In this document: positions 1 to 16,909 of the stretch, one piece after another
How positions within the stretch are numbered: the stretch's first letter is position 1
Layout of the letters: each line of letters begins with the position of its first letter
Origin: Dirofilaria immitis
Taxonomy: Eukaryota; Nematoda; Chromadorea; Rhabditida; Onchocercidae
Reading direction: 5' to 3'
DNA length: 64,000 nucleotides
Assembly: GCA_024305405.1 (NCBI GenBank)
Contig: JAKNDB010000086.1
Span: forward strand, 2,045,001-2,109,000
Position numbers and translations under genes: made by a program
The notes under the pieces: model-generated
Seen by the model: only the letters and a program-made list of their open reading frames with translations
Told to the model about the DNA's origin: nothing
Databases searched by the model: none

Positions 1-238
1 AGCAGTCACTGAAAGCTAATTATACATAAGATTTTGTTATTATACATAAAAATATTGTCGAATCAATAACAATTCGACATGTTAATAATGAATATCATAA
101 AATATTGAGAAAAAACACTTGTCAAAAAAATGTTGAAAGTCTAATGTTATTTGTATGCATAAAACAGTCGCTAGCTCTAGTATCCTAGGATGTACGACAC
201 TTTCATGGAAAATTACCTTTCATAACAAAAAAAATTAT
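1..238. other. FIG4 3' flank
   Basis: This AT-rich stretch lies beyond the first stop found in the last readable FIG4 frame. A strong donor-like GTAAG, read on the minus strand near position 272, leaves open that a further FIG4 exon lies here or beyond the left edge. Nothing else is recognisable. Confidence 0.4.
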
Positions 239-3200
239 TCATAAACAAAGAATTATATAAACCCTTATCTTACGACTACTAGTGCAACCGTCTAATTGCG
301 CGTATTTGATATATTTTGCCATGTCAGTATCACTAGGCTTTTTAACCTCAAAACCATATGATTCTTTAGTTGTTAAAATGCCGATAGACGTAATCAAATT
401 GTCTGAAAACAGATATTTAAAAGATGCATCTAACTAGCTTAATTTCTATAAAAACTAAAATTATTGATAAAAAATGAAGCTAACAAACTCGGATTTTTCT
501 GATTCGGTGTCACTTCTCGATTTGTTGAAGTTATTAGACGAAGTTTATTTACCTAGAAATAGGTGCATCATATTTATATAATTTAGAAGAAAAGTCATTC
601 CTCTCGTTCGAACTTTACTCTGTTTCCTTTTTCTTCACAGTTCCTTTATAGTGCAGAACATATCATCGAACACATACACAAACACATACGTAAACAAATA
701 CATAAATAAGTAAAACACATCATTCTATAAAAAACAAATCAAAATATAGTTACAAAAACTTATTACTATAGTCAATTTAAATAATATTAAGAAAAATGGA
801 AAAATTCAAATGAAATTAAACAATTATCTACCGAATTAAAACCACACTCATAATGTGCTTCGATATCCGATTTTAGCAGTGGTTCATCTTCTTCATCATC
901 ATCATCTGATAAAGCAGTTTTTTCTTCATTCGCATTGTCTCTGTCATTCAAATCTTGCTAAATAAAACAAAATTCCGGTCTAGAAAGTTGCTCATCGCAA
1001 AAATAATCGACTGTAAAAATAGAGAAATGAGACGATATAGAATTTTATGAATTCCAACTTTTCGGTAGAAATAAATAACAGATGCAAGCAAAAATCATCT
1101 AAAAATAATAAAATACCTTCCATAATTTCGCAAAACTATAACAATGTGCAACACTTTGATTCACACCATCAACTATTACAGACTTTTGAAGATCCTTCTG
1201 TTCACGAATTAAATCGTCTAGTCTTGATAATTCCCACAAACGATAGTATATATAATATAGATCTTCAGTAGAAAACAACCAATGACAATGTGATGTTGAT
1301 GTTGCTTGAATCAACAAAAGTTTAATTTATTACGTAAAACTAAATAGTAAGGCATAATCAATATAATAAGCTTACGAAGTCATATAATAACTTTCAGAAG
1401 GATTTATTATCAGATAAGTACATACCACAGACGTATTACAAATCACTTTATAGCATTGATAAGACCGCTATGATACCAAAACAATAATAATAACTTACCC
1501 GCACTAATACTAGAAAGAACGCTATCATCGGTAAATTTCCAGTCATTCAATCCATCAGGATTTTCCCAGTAACTGGAATCAACAAACCATGCGCAGTAAT
1601 CTGCTTTCATCTTGAAATCAGCAGGAAAATGAAGATAATGATCAGTTCCCAAGTCCCACAAATGACAACTTGAGTTACTTGGTCTGGAAATGCGATAAAC
1701 ATTTATAGCGACTAGAAATGGAAAAAATACTTACTATAGCACTAATAATAACCGCACTGTCTTAAAAATAGCTATTTAATGATACTGGATTAATGCTTCA
1801 CTCTATCACTATGAATGTAATCAATATCCTTCACTATTATCTAAACACAATCTTCATACTATTAATTTTTGCATATTATTATTTATTATATAACTGATAA
1901 ATAAGAAATAAATAATGAATGGGAAATAATAAATAAAAAATGAACAAATAACCTGAACACGCCCAAAAACAAGTTAATTGCATTTTGTTTATCATAGTCA
2001 CCGAAAGTGTTGCTATAATATCTCGACAGGGTTTGGATTACATCACGACTTCTTTCCTGCAATTAGGCAGCTGTATTCAAATTACCGATTGACATTTTTT
2101 TCATTCGATGAATTCTTAATTATCAAATTTCTATTTAGTCGCACTAAACTGAAAATGTTTTAAAAAATAGAAATTTGCTAATTATGATATCTTATTTGTA
2201 CAAAAATGATAAAAATTATTTTCATCAAAAATCTTGGATCACTAATTAGACTTATTTGTATCGGTAAAAGGATATTATAAATATTACCAAACTGCAGATT
2301 TTCAATTTAGTTTTCACAATACTTATCAAAATATCAATATTAGTAAGCACACCTGTATAACAGATATCTTTTTATAAGTCTTGATTGAATGTACAAGTTG
2401 AGACCCTGCATATTGTAGCGCCAATGTATTGCCATGCTGATCCATTAAATCCTCGTATATTCGACAAACTTCGCTGGATGAAGAAAGCAAAGGTTCTCCG
2501 ACAAGTCCCATAGAATATAACTGAAGTCCAAGAGATACTTTTCCTAAAATTTGCAAATTTAACAGAAATTAATTGACATGTAATTCGAAAAGTAATCATG
2601 CAGAATTTAGATTTTAAAATGATTCATTTTTGTTCTCTGATGGTTTTGAATTATTTCATTCGGCCAAAAAAATATATGCTTACCGATTCCAAATTGAGCA
2701 ACATTTGTTCTATCCAGACAATCCACACAATTTGTTCTGAAAACACCGTGCTGGAGCAAAATTTACTATCTGAACTCAGCAGTGGCTCGAAATCATTCAG
2801 CAACGAACTCGGTCTCAACTTCCGACAATAGAGTGGTGGAAATGACTACAATAAAATTTATTCTTCAATTTCAAAAACTGAAATGACAAAAAAACAAATA
2901 AAAGCTATCAGGCTGCCTAAAAGAAAGTAAATATTCTCTATGTATAACAACTTTATTGCATGCTCATCAAAACCTATTATGTTCTGATGTTAAAGTCATT
3001 CAAGAAAGATCCACTTATATTTTAATTAATTTTATAACTTCATAATTCGTCTTTTTATATTATAAACCTATAGAAGACGACCATTTCATCCGACGTTTCT
3101 TCAAAAAAATTTACAAGCATTACACATTAATCCCCGGGTGCAGCACAATTGAGGATTTAATAATAGCGAATATTTATATGATTTCAACAATTACAGAGGT

Positions 3201-6200
3201 ATAAGCTTTAAAGAATAAAAAAAAATTTCAAAATTTTTAACGGAACCTGAAACCAGCCCTGTCGAATAACGCATCGTAAACCTATTTCTTCAAGTTTACT
3301 CAAGACATTTCCAGTTTTATGACAACGAGCTACGTCAAAGCTTAAATATGCGATCCGTTCCGCTTTTGGTAGAAACATATTTAAATATTTAACAGCCTGG
3401 AATTATTTTAAAAACAAAAATTGGATTCGGTCGAATCAGAAATTTATCAAAAATAGTGAAATAAAACCTTAAGGAATTGGTCATGCAACAATGCTTCGTG
3501 CCTTCTATTTTCACGTCTTTTCACCAAATTCATTACTATCAACGGATTACCATATTTTTTTCGCAATTCACTAAAACAAGCAATTTGAAATCAAAGAAAA
3601 ATCATGAAGATCATTAAATCATTCGATAATTTCACTGGAACAACGATATTGACTTTATAGAACTGTGCTGAAGTGATTAATACTACTGTTCCGTTGCGTT
3701 AAATTTAAAAAAGTTAAATCATAATTTCATCCGTTTCTTAGGAGCTACTTTTTTGAATGTTTTCATTATTCACTGAATAACCAAAATAGTTTGAACGATG
3801 TTGGAAATGTTTGGCTTCTCACAAATTTTTTTCTTGATTAAGTCTACATGAAATTAGGAAGAAGTTTCATCACGAGTAGCTAGGTCTTGACTCCGGAACC
3901 ACATTTCCTTTCTCTCACACTAAAAATATTTCCAAAAACAGTAAATATGACCGGAAATGAGCAGCAGCAGTCTGTGCGTGTGGCTCGTTAATATCAACTG
4001 AAATGACGGGTTTGCCAACAACACCACGAGTAGCTGGGTCTTGACTCCAGATAAGCGGTACTGATCCACGACGCTGAACGAAAGAGCTAAACTTTCCAGT
4101 TCTGAAGTTAGGAGAAGATCGTGTATCCCAAATGATTTGCTCTGTTTCAACATCATTTGCTACTTGGCCTATAATTTCAGCTGCCAAAATATTGAGAAAA
4201 AATTCAAACACGAAGCTAAATGATTTCTTTCTCAAATTTTTTTCCAATCTTCTTTATGCTTTAAAAAGAAAAAAAATAACAACCTTTGGAATTAGCGCCT
4301 CGTTTTAGATATCTTGTGCCAGCATATTCTACAGAACGGCGTCCAATCAGAATTAATGACAATCGAGAGCAAGGTAATTCGATCATTTGTTGACCTGCAA
4401 GTTTACTTAATTTAAAATCTTTAGTCAAATTATTTATCAGTGAAGCTTATCTGGAATTCTAAATTCATAAATTTATGAATGATTCATTCCCACAAATGAT
4501 TCTACATCCATGGATTCCAAAAAGATCAAAAATCAATGAACAAACCAACATAACCATGAACCACTTCAATAAACCATTGCTCGCTAACACTGCTTTTACG
4601 TAACGGTTCCAGAAGATAATCATTCCAGACAAATTTCGAATCAGGAAAGAATTGAAAAATTTCACTCTTGTAGGCTTGTTTATGCTTGGGCCAGCAAGAT
4701 ATTTCCAAGGCATTTTCTTGCAGCGTTCGGCTCAAGTCATATGTATAAGAGAAATAAAAATCTGTTGACAAATCCACAGACTATAAAAAGAGTGAATGTT
4801 TTAAAGCTTTTAAAGCTTAGAATACTGATGTTGAAACTTGAATGCGTTAAAGAGATTTTTTGAAAATTTCGATCGAACTTACATTTGGATTCCACTATAA
4901 TCTTAGTATATATACATTTAGTAATACTCTCAGTTTTTGCTGATGGCATGTCTGTGCAAACAGGACAGTTCAATTACTTAATAGAGTAATAAAATGAAAA
5001 CGGATAAAAAAGCTGACTTGAAATAATTTCAAATAGCGCAGCTCATCTGGATTATTGATTGGAATTCCCTGCATTGCTAAAGGAATAAGGATAACCTCCT
5101 CAATTTTATATATTTCATGATAGCCTATCATTGCGACAACTCGAGCTTTTGTCACAACCTAAAAAAATGAAATATTGAAAATAATACTGATTTCGATTTT
5201 GAATGAATAAGCGACTCTATGTAAATAGTGAAAAATAATTCCTAGAATTTTCTATTTTAAAATCCTTATTTTAAAAGAGACAAACATAACGTTATACTTT
5301 TTATTCTGGAAATTACAAAAACTTAAGAGGGACGTCTAAATACCGAGAAAAAAACAAAATCTATGTAAGACAAACAACTTTCGTAATACAACAATAAATT
5401 TTATAAAAATTTTTATTTTAAATGTTGTCTCACCAATAAATAATAATCCTCAAGAAAACGCACGGCTCCAAGTAATCCGAAAGCATTAGAGGCACGCTCA
5501 ATCAAACCTTTCCGTCGACCAACATCAGTTGACTGCTTCTCATTTTGAGTAAACACAACTGTATTCTAATATTTTGGTAAACAATTATGATGAATTTGAT
5601 TTTCCCAATGAAAAAAACCCAGTGGTCATGCAGACATAAAAAAATAAGAACTTTTTGCGTTTTTGCTCTATTATAGCGCATCAGTAAAGGATTCATTCGT
5701 GTAAAACCAAATCAATAAAAATAAGTAACAAATTACTATATGAACAATTGATTTTGAAATTAAATATCAGATGAAATATTATTGCAAATCTATTCTGAAA
5801 AGTTGAAAACAGGGTTAAATATACTACTTCGGGAGATTCGCATTTTAAACTGCTTGCAATACATCTTACTTTCATCTATTTTGCTGAAGCAGTGAGGAGA
5901 GGCCTTCCAAATGAAAAATGATAAGAAAAATAAAACCTGACAACTACCAACTATTTCCTACAAATTAGTTGAAAAGAGGAAGACTTTTCAAGCCAACTTA
6001 AAAATGTTGAGATACTTGAAAATTGAGAAGAAATATCAAGATTATATAAGTAACTTTCGAAAAAAATTTTAGGAAAATTAATATCAAAATACATACTGGA
6101 GTTTCCTTCCGAGACAGTGGCTAACAATTCCATAATGTCACTCTCTGAATAATTCTGCCCTACTTCAGCTATGTCCAAAGTTTGAGTACCCAGACGGCCA

Positions 6201-6298
6201 ATTTTTAGCAAACGATAATGAGTCTTTGAAATATCAGAACCAACGATATAAAAGTTGATTGGTGTTTCGAAAACACTCACATGCCACAATCTTGCCAT
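239..6298 (-). CDS. FIG4: FIG4 polyphosphoinositide 5-phosphatase (Sac domain)
   Basis: FIG4 removes the 5-phosphate of PI(3,5)P2 and works with the PIKfyve-VAC14 complex on endolysosomal membranes. The start is the ATG at 6298, opening the family N-terminus (YIVGSD...[10 protein letters not shown]). Exons then read [14 protein letters not shown] (about 5.1 kb), [17 protein letters not shown] (4.7 kb), [13 protein letters not shown] (4.3 kb), [11 protein letters not shown] (4.1 kb) and [12 protein letters not shown] (3.5 kb). The catalytic CX5R(T/S) motif, CVDCLDRT, is intact near 2710-2735. Downstream come [12 protein letters not shown] and [17 protein letters not shown]. The C-terminal part has an acidic run (about 840-955) and ends in less conserved exons, so the last exon and the stop at 239 are uncertain. 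Introns are mostly 50-400 bp. The next gene upstream on the same strand is RPC7, 1.8 kb away. Family assignment is secure; exact exon edges are not. Confidence 0.93.
3871..4050. repeat. Short exon-derived duplication in FIG4
   Basis: A stretch of about 26 bp inside a FIG4 exon (4025-4050, beginning CACGAGTAGCTGGG) recurs with two mismatches in the adjacent intron at 3871-3896. It looks like a small local duplication of coding sequence into the intron. Confidence 0.6.
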
Positions 6299-8113
6299 TT
6301 TGAATTTCTATAAAGATTCATGTTAGTTGAGAAAAATACGGACTTCAACATATCTTCACCAATTAATGTTCAAGCAAACAACTTTCAATAAGAATTTTCG
6401 TCTATTTCTTCAAATATTTGTAGTTCTTACAACTTTTCTGAAATACATTCTCAAACCTAAAAACAGAGAAAACTGATCTCCAAGTGCCGTTAAACCGTCG
6501 ATTCAACTAGAAAATAATCGTAACAGTTTCATCTTCAATCCAAATCTAAAATATTGGATTTACTACTCGTACATTTACCTTTCAAATTTCCAAGTGAAAT
6601 TTATAGCAATAAAGGTCTCCTTCACATATAACCAAGCTCTCTTTATCCTGACTAAAGTTCAAAAGTACAGACTTTTACTTCGATTAAACCAAACTTTTAC
6701 GTCAATTTCGGAAATAAATTATAACTCATAACTCTTAAGCAGTATAAAAATATAACTCCTACAGATTAAGCTGAAAATCCAAACATCAAGTAATACGCAA
6801 CGTTCTTCGCTAACAATTTTCAAAAAAGAATTGTCAGATGTTATCATTAATATATAACTGCAATGAACATTCGCATAAAATTGAATTGAAACTATGGAAT
6901 GAACGCGAAAAAATACGAGAGTTTCAAAGAGTCTCTAGATTCAGCCAATTAATTCTTCTACATCTCCATTGCGAACTTCAGCTGTTGTGATATCGATATC
7001 TCTTTGATATTCTCTGTTTCAGCATTAAATATTTGCAATTTCTTCCGATCTTGAAAAATAAGACGTGAAGCTTGAAAATTCACTTCTATTTTAAATTATT
7101 AGACAAGATGTTATAATTAATTTTAACGTTTACAAAAATATTAAATGATTGCTATTTCAAAAATTGAAGGCGTATCAATGTATTAAAAGAAAAATGAAGC
7201 AAAACGTTTTAATTAACATCAGCAACAAAATAACTAGAAAGGAGATTTCTCAAAAATTTATGGGCATGAAAATTTCCAACTTGGAAATCTTTGTGGTATG
7301 ATTAGACCACATAACTTCCTTAATAGATAGTTGACACGACCATAAAAACTTTACCGTGAGATTTCTATGTAAAAAAATCATGAATTAGTGTCCCTTTAAC
7401 TTTTTCACGATAATGAAGCAATAGTAACGTCATATCTTGAAATGAATTGGCGATTCCATTTCACTACCCATCTTAAATCAATATTGGCATTTTCGAGTTT
7501 CTGTGACGTATAAATATCACCTTGTACTTTGATAAGAATATATCATTATTCATCTCCAAACTTTTCCAGAAATAAATCCAATTTCTTATATTATTGTTTC
7601 ATTACCAGGAAAAGATTAAAGATACACTAATTCATTTTTTTTATGTAAAATAATCAAAAGAAATTAAGCATGATACCAATGGCAATCTCGACTAAATTAT
7701 ATTAGTCCAGACTTTCTGATAACTTTGTCTTTGAAAATAAAAATCCATATCAAAAGGTAAAATGAGGGGATGAACAAAGAAGTTTATTTTGAAGTAATTA
7801 TTCGCTATTCATAGTGTGTTTCATTCTCATACATCACACGAACATAAATTTTTTGTCACTTGTTCAAACCGGTAAATTAAGAACTTATTCCTATCAACAA
7901 AGCTCATTTTAATATATGGACAAGCACAAAAACAACGATGATTAAATCAACTAATTCAGTGCTTTCATAGATTTTAACTTAATTTTTTGCATTAAATACT
8001 TTAAGTTAAATATGGTTCCTCAAAACAAAAATTAGACGAACTGATAGAGCCATCAGAAGAAATGATGCAAAAACCCGTCTCCAAAATGCATTTAAATAAA
8101 TAACAAGAAATTA
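6299..8113. other. Intergenic, FIG4 upstream region
   Basis: About 1.8 kb of AT-rich sequence between the RPC7 stop and the FIG4 start. I see no conserved coding stretch, RNA gene or repeat family. It presumably holds the FIG4 promoter and the RPC7 3' end. Confidence 0.5.
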
Positions 8114-9365
8114 TTATGCGTATAAAAACAACACGAATTGATCAAAAGCATTATCTTCATCCAAATTATCATCTGAGCCAATATCACCATAATTTTCACC
8201 ATTGTCGAAATAAGAGTGAATATAATCATTATCTTCTTCTTGGTAATCATCATCTGACAATGCTTCCTAACAACATCAAGAAATTACGGAAAACAAAAAC
8301 TCCAGGAAACTATGAATAAAAGATCGGCTTTGAACAACAAAAACTCTAGCAATAAGTAATACTCCTAAAGCCCTAAAAGCGAAATCTCCAGAATAGAAAG
8401 ACTGAGACTAAAGCATTAACCTGTTCTTCGTTTTCGATATTTTGTTCCTCTTTTTCGCTTTCTTCATCATTTTCATCAACAGTTTCCTGAATTTCAACTT
8501 CAGGACTATCTAATTTTTCGTTCTCCTCAAGTTTTGATAATTTTTCAACGATTTCATTAGCTCTTCTATCAATTATTTTTCGTTTCTTTTTGATTGGTTC
8601 GGCAATTTTTTTCTTCCAACATAATTCATCCGGAAGTCGTGACCAATCTAAATACAGTTTAGTTCAGTAATTATAAAATTTAAATACTCTCGTTCTTATT
8701 CTTTATGGATTTTAAAAAGAATCAAAAATACAGAAATAATTATATAAATCCAATTATCTTGAAGAAAAAAGCAAGAAAAACAAGTATCCACTCTTAATTT
8801 TTGAGTCCTTAAAAAAGAAATATTTATAAACTGCAACACCAACATCAAAGTCAAAACTCTAGGAATACGCGAAAAATATTAGATGATGCCCAGAGAATAA
8901 ATGACCTGGCCTGAACTCTTCTTTTTCAATTTCTCTATACTTATCCGTATATCGTCTAAATTCAGAACTTCGCTCTTTTACTTCGAAATAAAAAGATGAT
9001 TCGTGAAAACGACTGAGCAATTCTTGCCGTAATTCAGCCATGTATTGCAATTCATCTGTTTTCTCCAGCGGTAAAACCATCTGCGAAACTGGCTATAAAT
9101 CTAATACCATATCTATTATTATATATTAAAATAAATTCTGAATTTCTAGATGATGTGAAATGCAAACTAATTGTCATCTCTTTAAAAGTTGCTTCTGGAC
9201 GAAGTAGAAAACTTGTTTAAAACTTGCTGGATAAGTAGGTTGCGATTCCAAGACTACTTTTGTGAATATGCTCATTTCATGTCGGGCAATGCCCAATGCG
9301 TTTGCAACTGCTCGCAGTCCAGAGGAAACTCCACCTCGACCACCTGCACGATTCCCTCGTGACAT
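8114..9365 (-). CDS. POLR3G: RNA polymerase III subunit RPC7
   Basis: RPC7 belongs to the RPC3-RPC6-RPC7 subcomplex that helps RNA polymerase III initiate at tRNA and 5S genes. Four exons with matching phases give a 235-residue protein: 9213-9365, 8906-9080, 8421-8647 and 8114-8266. The N-terminus is glycine/arginine rich (MSRGNRAGGRGG). The family core follows: YMAELRQELL, then a FRPDWSRLPDELCWKKK segment spliced across exons 2 and 3, matching the family's DW-RLP region. Next is a lysine-rich, then glutamate-rich linker. The C-terminus is the diagnostic acidic tail (DNDYIHSYFDNGE...DIGSDDNLDED). Length fits the animal family (about 220 residues). It lies 830 bp downstream of AFG3L2 on the same strand. 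The start is the only ATG compatible with the conserved N-terminus. No frame break is seen. Confidence 0.93.
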
Positions 9366-10194
9366 CCTTTAAACAGCACAGTGAATCTGATAGTAAATTA
9401 ATTTATAAAAGTGAACTTGAATGTAAGGCTGAACACAAAACAGATCTTTAAAAAATTTTTTTCCTAAAAATTCAAAAAAATTTTTTTCCAAAACTCGGAT
9501 TTATGCATCATCCAAATTCAATGCTATTCCGAAGTGTCTACAAATTAAGCATATTTAAAATTTTCAGGGTATCTATTAGGCTAAGAATTTCCTAACAGTT
9601 TAGTCTAATCGAATACTAAAAGGTTTTGAAAGTATTTCCTGCAAACTCAGAACAGAAAAATAAATAAATAAAAACTCCAGTTCGAAACTTTTATCATAAC
9701 TACTAGATTTTGCACAAAAATGACAAAAAACACATAAACGCAACGGTTGAAATGACAAAACTGACTACATATGTACGAAAACAATGCTGAAATTTGCAAC
9801 GAGTAATTAAACTTAGTTTTGCCAATTTTAAAATTCTGCCAAGAGAAAATTCAATCAAATTCTGTAAATTCCGAACTAAATATGTGATCAATACGTACTA
9901 GAAATAACATATCAACTAGAAACAATATTTTTAAATTAAAGATCAATTATAAAAATTACAAGAGAGGCATCACAGAAAAAAATAGGATATTTGACGAAAA
10001 ACAATGACTACCAGTTCTATAAAATCTTTTGAACTAATTCGTAATAATACAAATCTCACTGGCAGTACTCTCCGAAATGAGCAAGTTGATTTAAAAACCA
10101 AATTTTGACTTAAAATGTGAAAATGAACATATGAAATAAAATAACAGTAATTCCGAAACTTTACTAAAATCCTAAAACATCATAACTTTAAAAT
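9366..10194. other. Intergenic between AFG3L2 and RPC7
   Basis: About 830 bp of AT-rich sequence containing the RPC7 upstream region and the AFG3L2 3' flank. No coding stretch or RNA gene is recognised. Confidence 0.5.
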
Positions 10195-15238
<5,044 letters not shown>

Positions 15239-15705
15239 AAATCAAAATTTGAGTAGGTAGAGACAGTTACAGTTCGTAGATAAATCTAGTATGAGTCAAC
15301 AAGTAACAATCGTTAACCCTGTTTTTAAAATTGGCGAATCTATATATAGAAATTACCCTAATGGATTAATTCATATATTGGAATTTATGTCATAATTTTC
15401 ATAAATGAAGTCATTGTAAAAACAGGTAGCAATGCTGATAAGACGTGAGGAATTATGTCGATTGTTCAAAGTAAATAATCATACACTGGGTACATAATTT
15501 TTAATTTCTAGAAAACAAGACTAAATTTGAATTGCAAAATGATAAAAATATGAAAAAAATGTGGCGGACTACGCTAATATGAAATTGACCAACAGAAACA
15601 CCACAATCTCACCGGCGCATATAACAGTAACTTTTAAATATGCTCAATTTACTTATTAGAAAACTTTTTAGTAACTTAAACGTTACAAAAGCTGATGAAT
15701 AGCTA

Positions 15706-15833
15706 TTAGATATTATGAGTCTCTAACTGTTTTTGAGACAAATGCGGTAAATAAATAGTTGGTTTGAAAGACATGGCTTAGAAAACTTCAAAACATTTGG
15801 CTCGAAAACAGTTTAGAGACTCATAATATCTAA
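15706..15833. repeat. Small inverted repeat
   Basis: Arms of about 40 bp at 15706-15744 and 15794-15833 are reverse complements with a few differences; the core reads TTAGATATTATGAGTCTCTAA. The spacer is about 50 bp. It resembles a tiny MITE or a transcribed hairpin. It lies upstream of the recognised AFG3L2 exons. Confidence 0.75.
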
Positions 15834-15836
15834 GTT

Positions 15837-16620
15837 TCAAAGGCAAAAATGAAAAAAAAAATGAAATACAAACACAGTATATTTTTTCAGAAAATATCTC
15901 ATTAGCCTTAAAATTCTAACAGTGATACTAAAAGAAACAATTCTAAACATACATTGGTCTATTAAATCTTCTATGAGTTTTTCCTTGTAAAACAAACGTA
16001 TTGTAATGACTCCAAAATCACATTCCATTTCCATGTCTGAGATCCATTTTGCAACAATGAGAAAATCGGAACTTCCGGAACGATAGTACTCTTTAAAACC
16101 ATCTCTAGTATACTTGAAGACTATGAAGTTTAAAGTTCATAAATTCAAAACAAGTAGTGTTAGAAAGCGATCAAAGTCAAATAAAGCTCAATCTAGTCAG
16201 TAAATAAATTTTCTGTTCATTTTGTAACTTTTCATTTACTGTTTAGTCGTGATAATTTATCATAAGAAAAATGATAAGACAAATTAGCAAAAGTTCAACC
16301 TTCGAAAACGGAGTGTTAGTTAGCGATGCTCTCAGCTGGGCGCATCCTTTTTCATGGATTTTACAACGTAATCGATTTAGCGTGTCAATAAGATGGCGCT
16401 CCAGACGTATCATACCTAAGTTAAATATGTAATTAAGCTAATTCCCACCATGTATGGCAATTACAAACCTTATGACAAGATCTCCAGTATAAGAGACCTG
16501 AAACCTAAACATTCATGACAACACCAGCCACCTATTTCATCAATTTCTCTATTCCTTCTCTGTCCGATCCATCAAGTTGTGGATTATCTGGCTCGTCCCA
16601 GTTGCGATTGAGAGAAGAAG
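15837..16620 (-). CDS. Unresolved minus-strand coding-like exons
   Basis: Three open segments look coding. The first (16532-16620) reads LNRNWDEPDNPQLDGSD and then a hydrophilic helix. The second (16300-16413) reads RLERHLIDTLNRLRCK and ends at a donor-like GTTGAAC. The third (about 15837-16110) includes DGFKEYYRSGSSDFL. Segments 1 and 2 join in frame only if one A is added near 16535, the same kind of homopolymer fault seen in neighbouring genes. They could be the missing 5' exons of AFG3L2 (the third recalls its N-terminal GF-KY region) or a separate small gene between AFG3L2 and SLC25A46. I do not recognise the family of segments 1 and 2. Confidence 0.4.
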
Positions 16621-16909
16621 CTACGGATAAAATTTGTTGGGAAATTATGTGGATAGTTAGTAGTCTCAACAGTCAGATTTGTTAGGAGTTATTGTATGCT
16701 ATCCTTTGGATAGGTTGATTTTCATTTATGGTTTATTGACATATTGAATTGAAGTGGATTAAAATAAATCAATTGAGAAAGGAATAATCCTTACAATAGT
16801 GAATTATCGTAATTCAGCTTATATAATCTTAGTTTGACATTTCCGTTTCTGGTATACTAATAAGTGAAACAGTGTTTCAGAATATGGCAGAATCATCATA
16901 AAAATTGAA

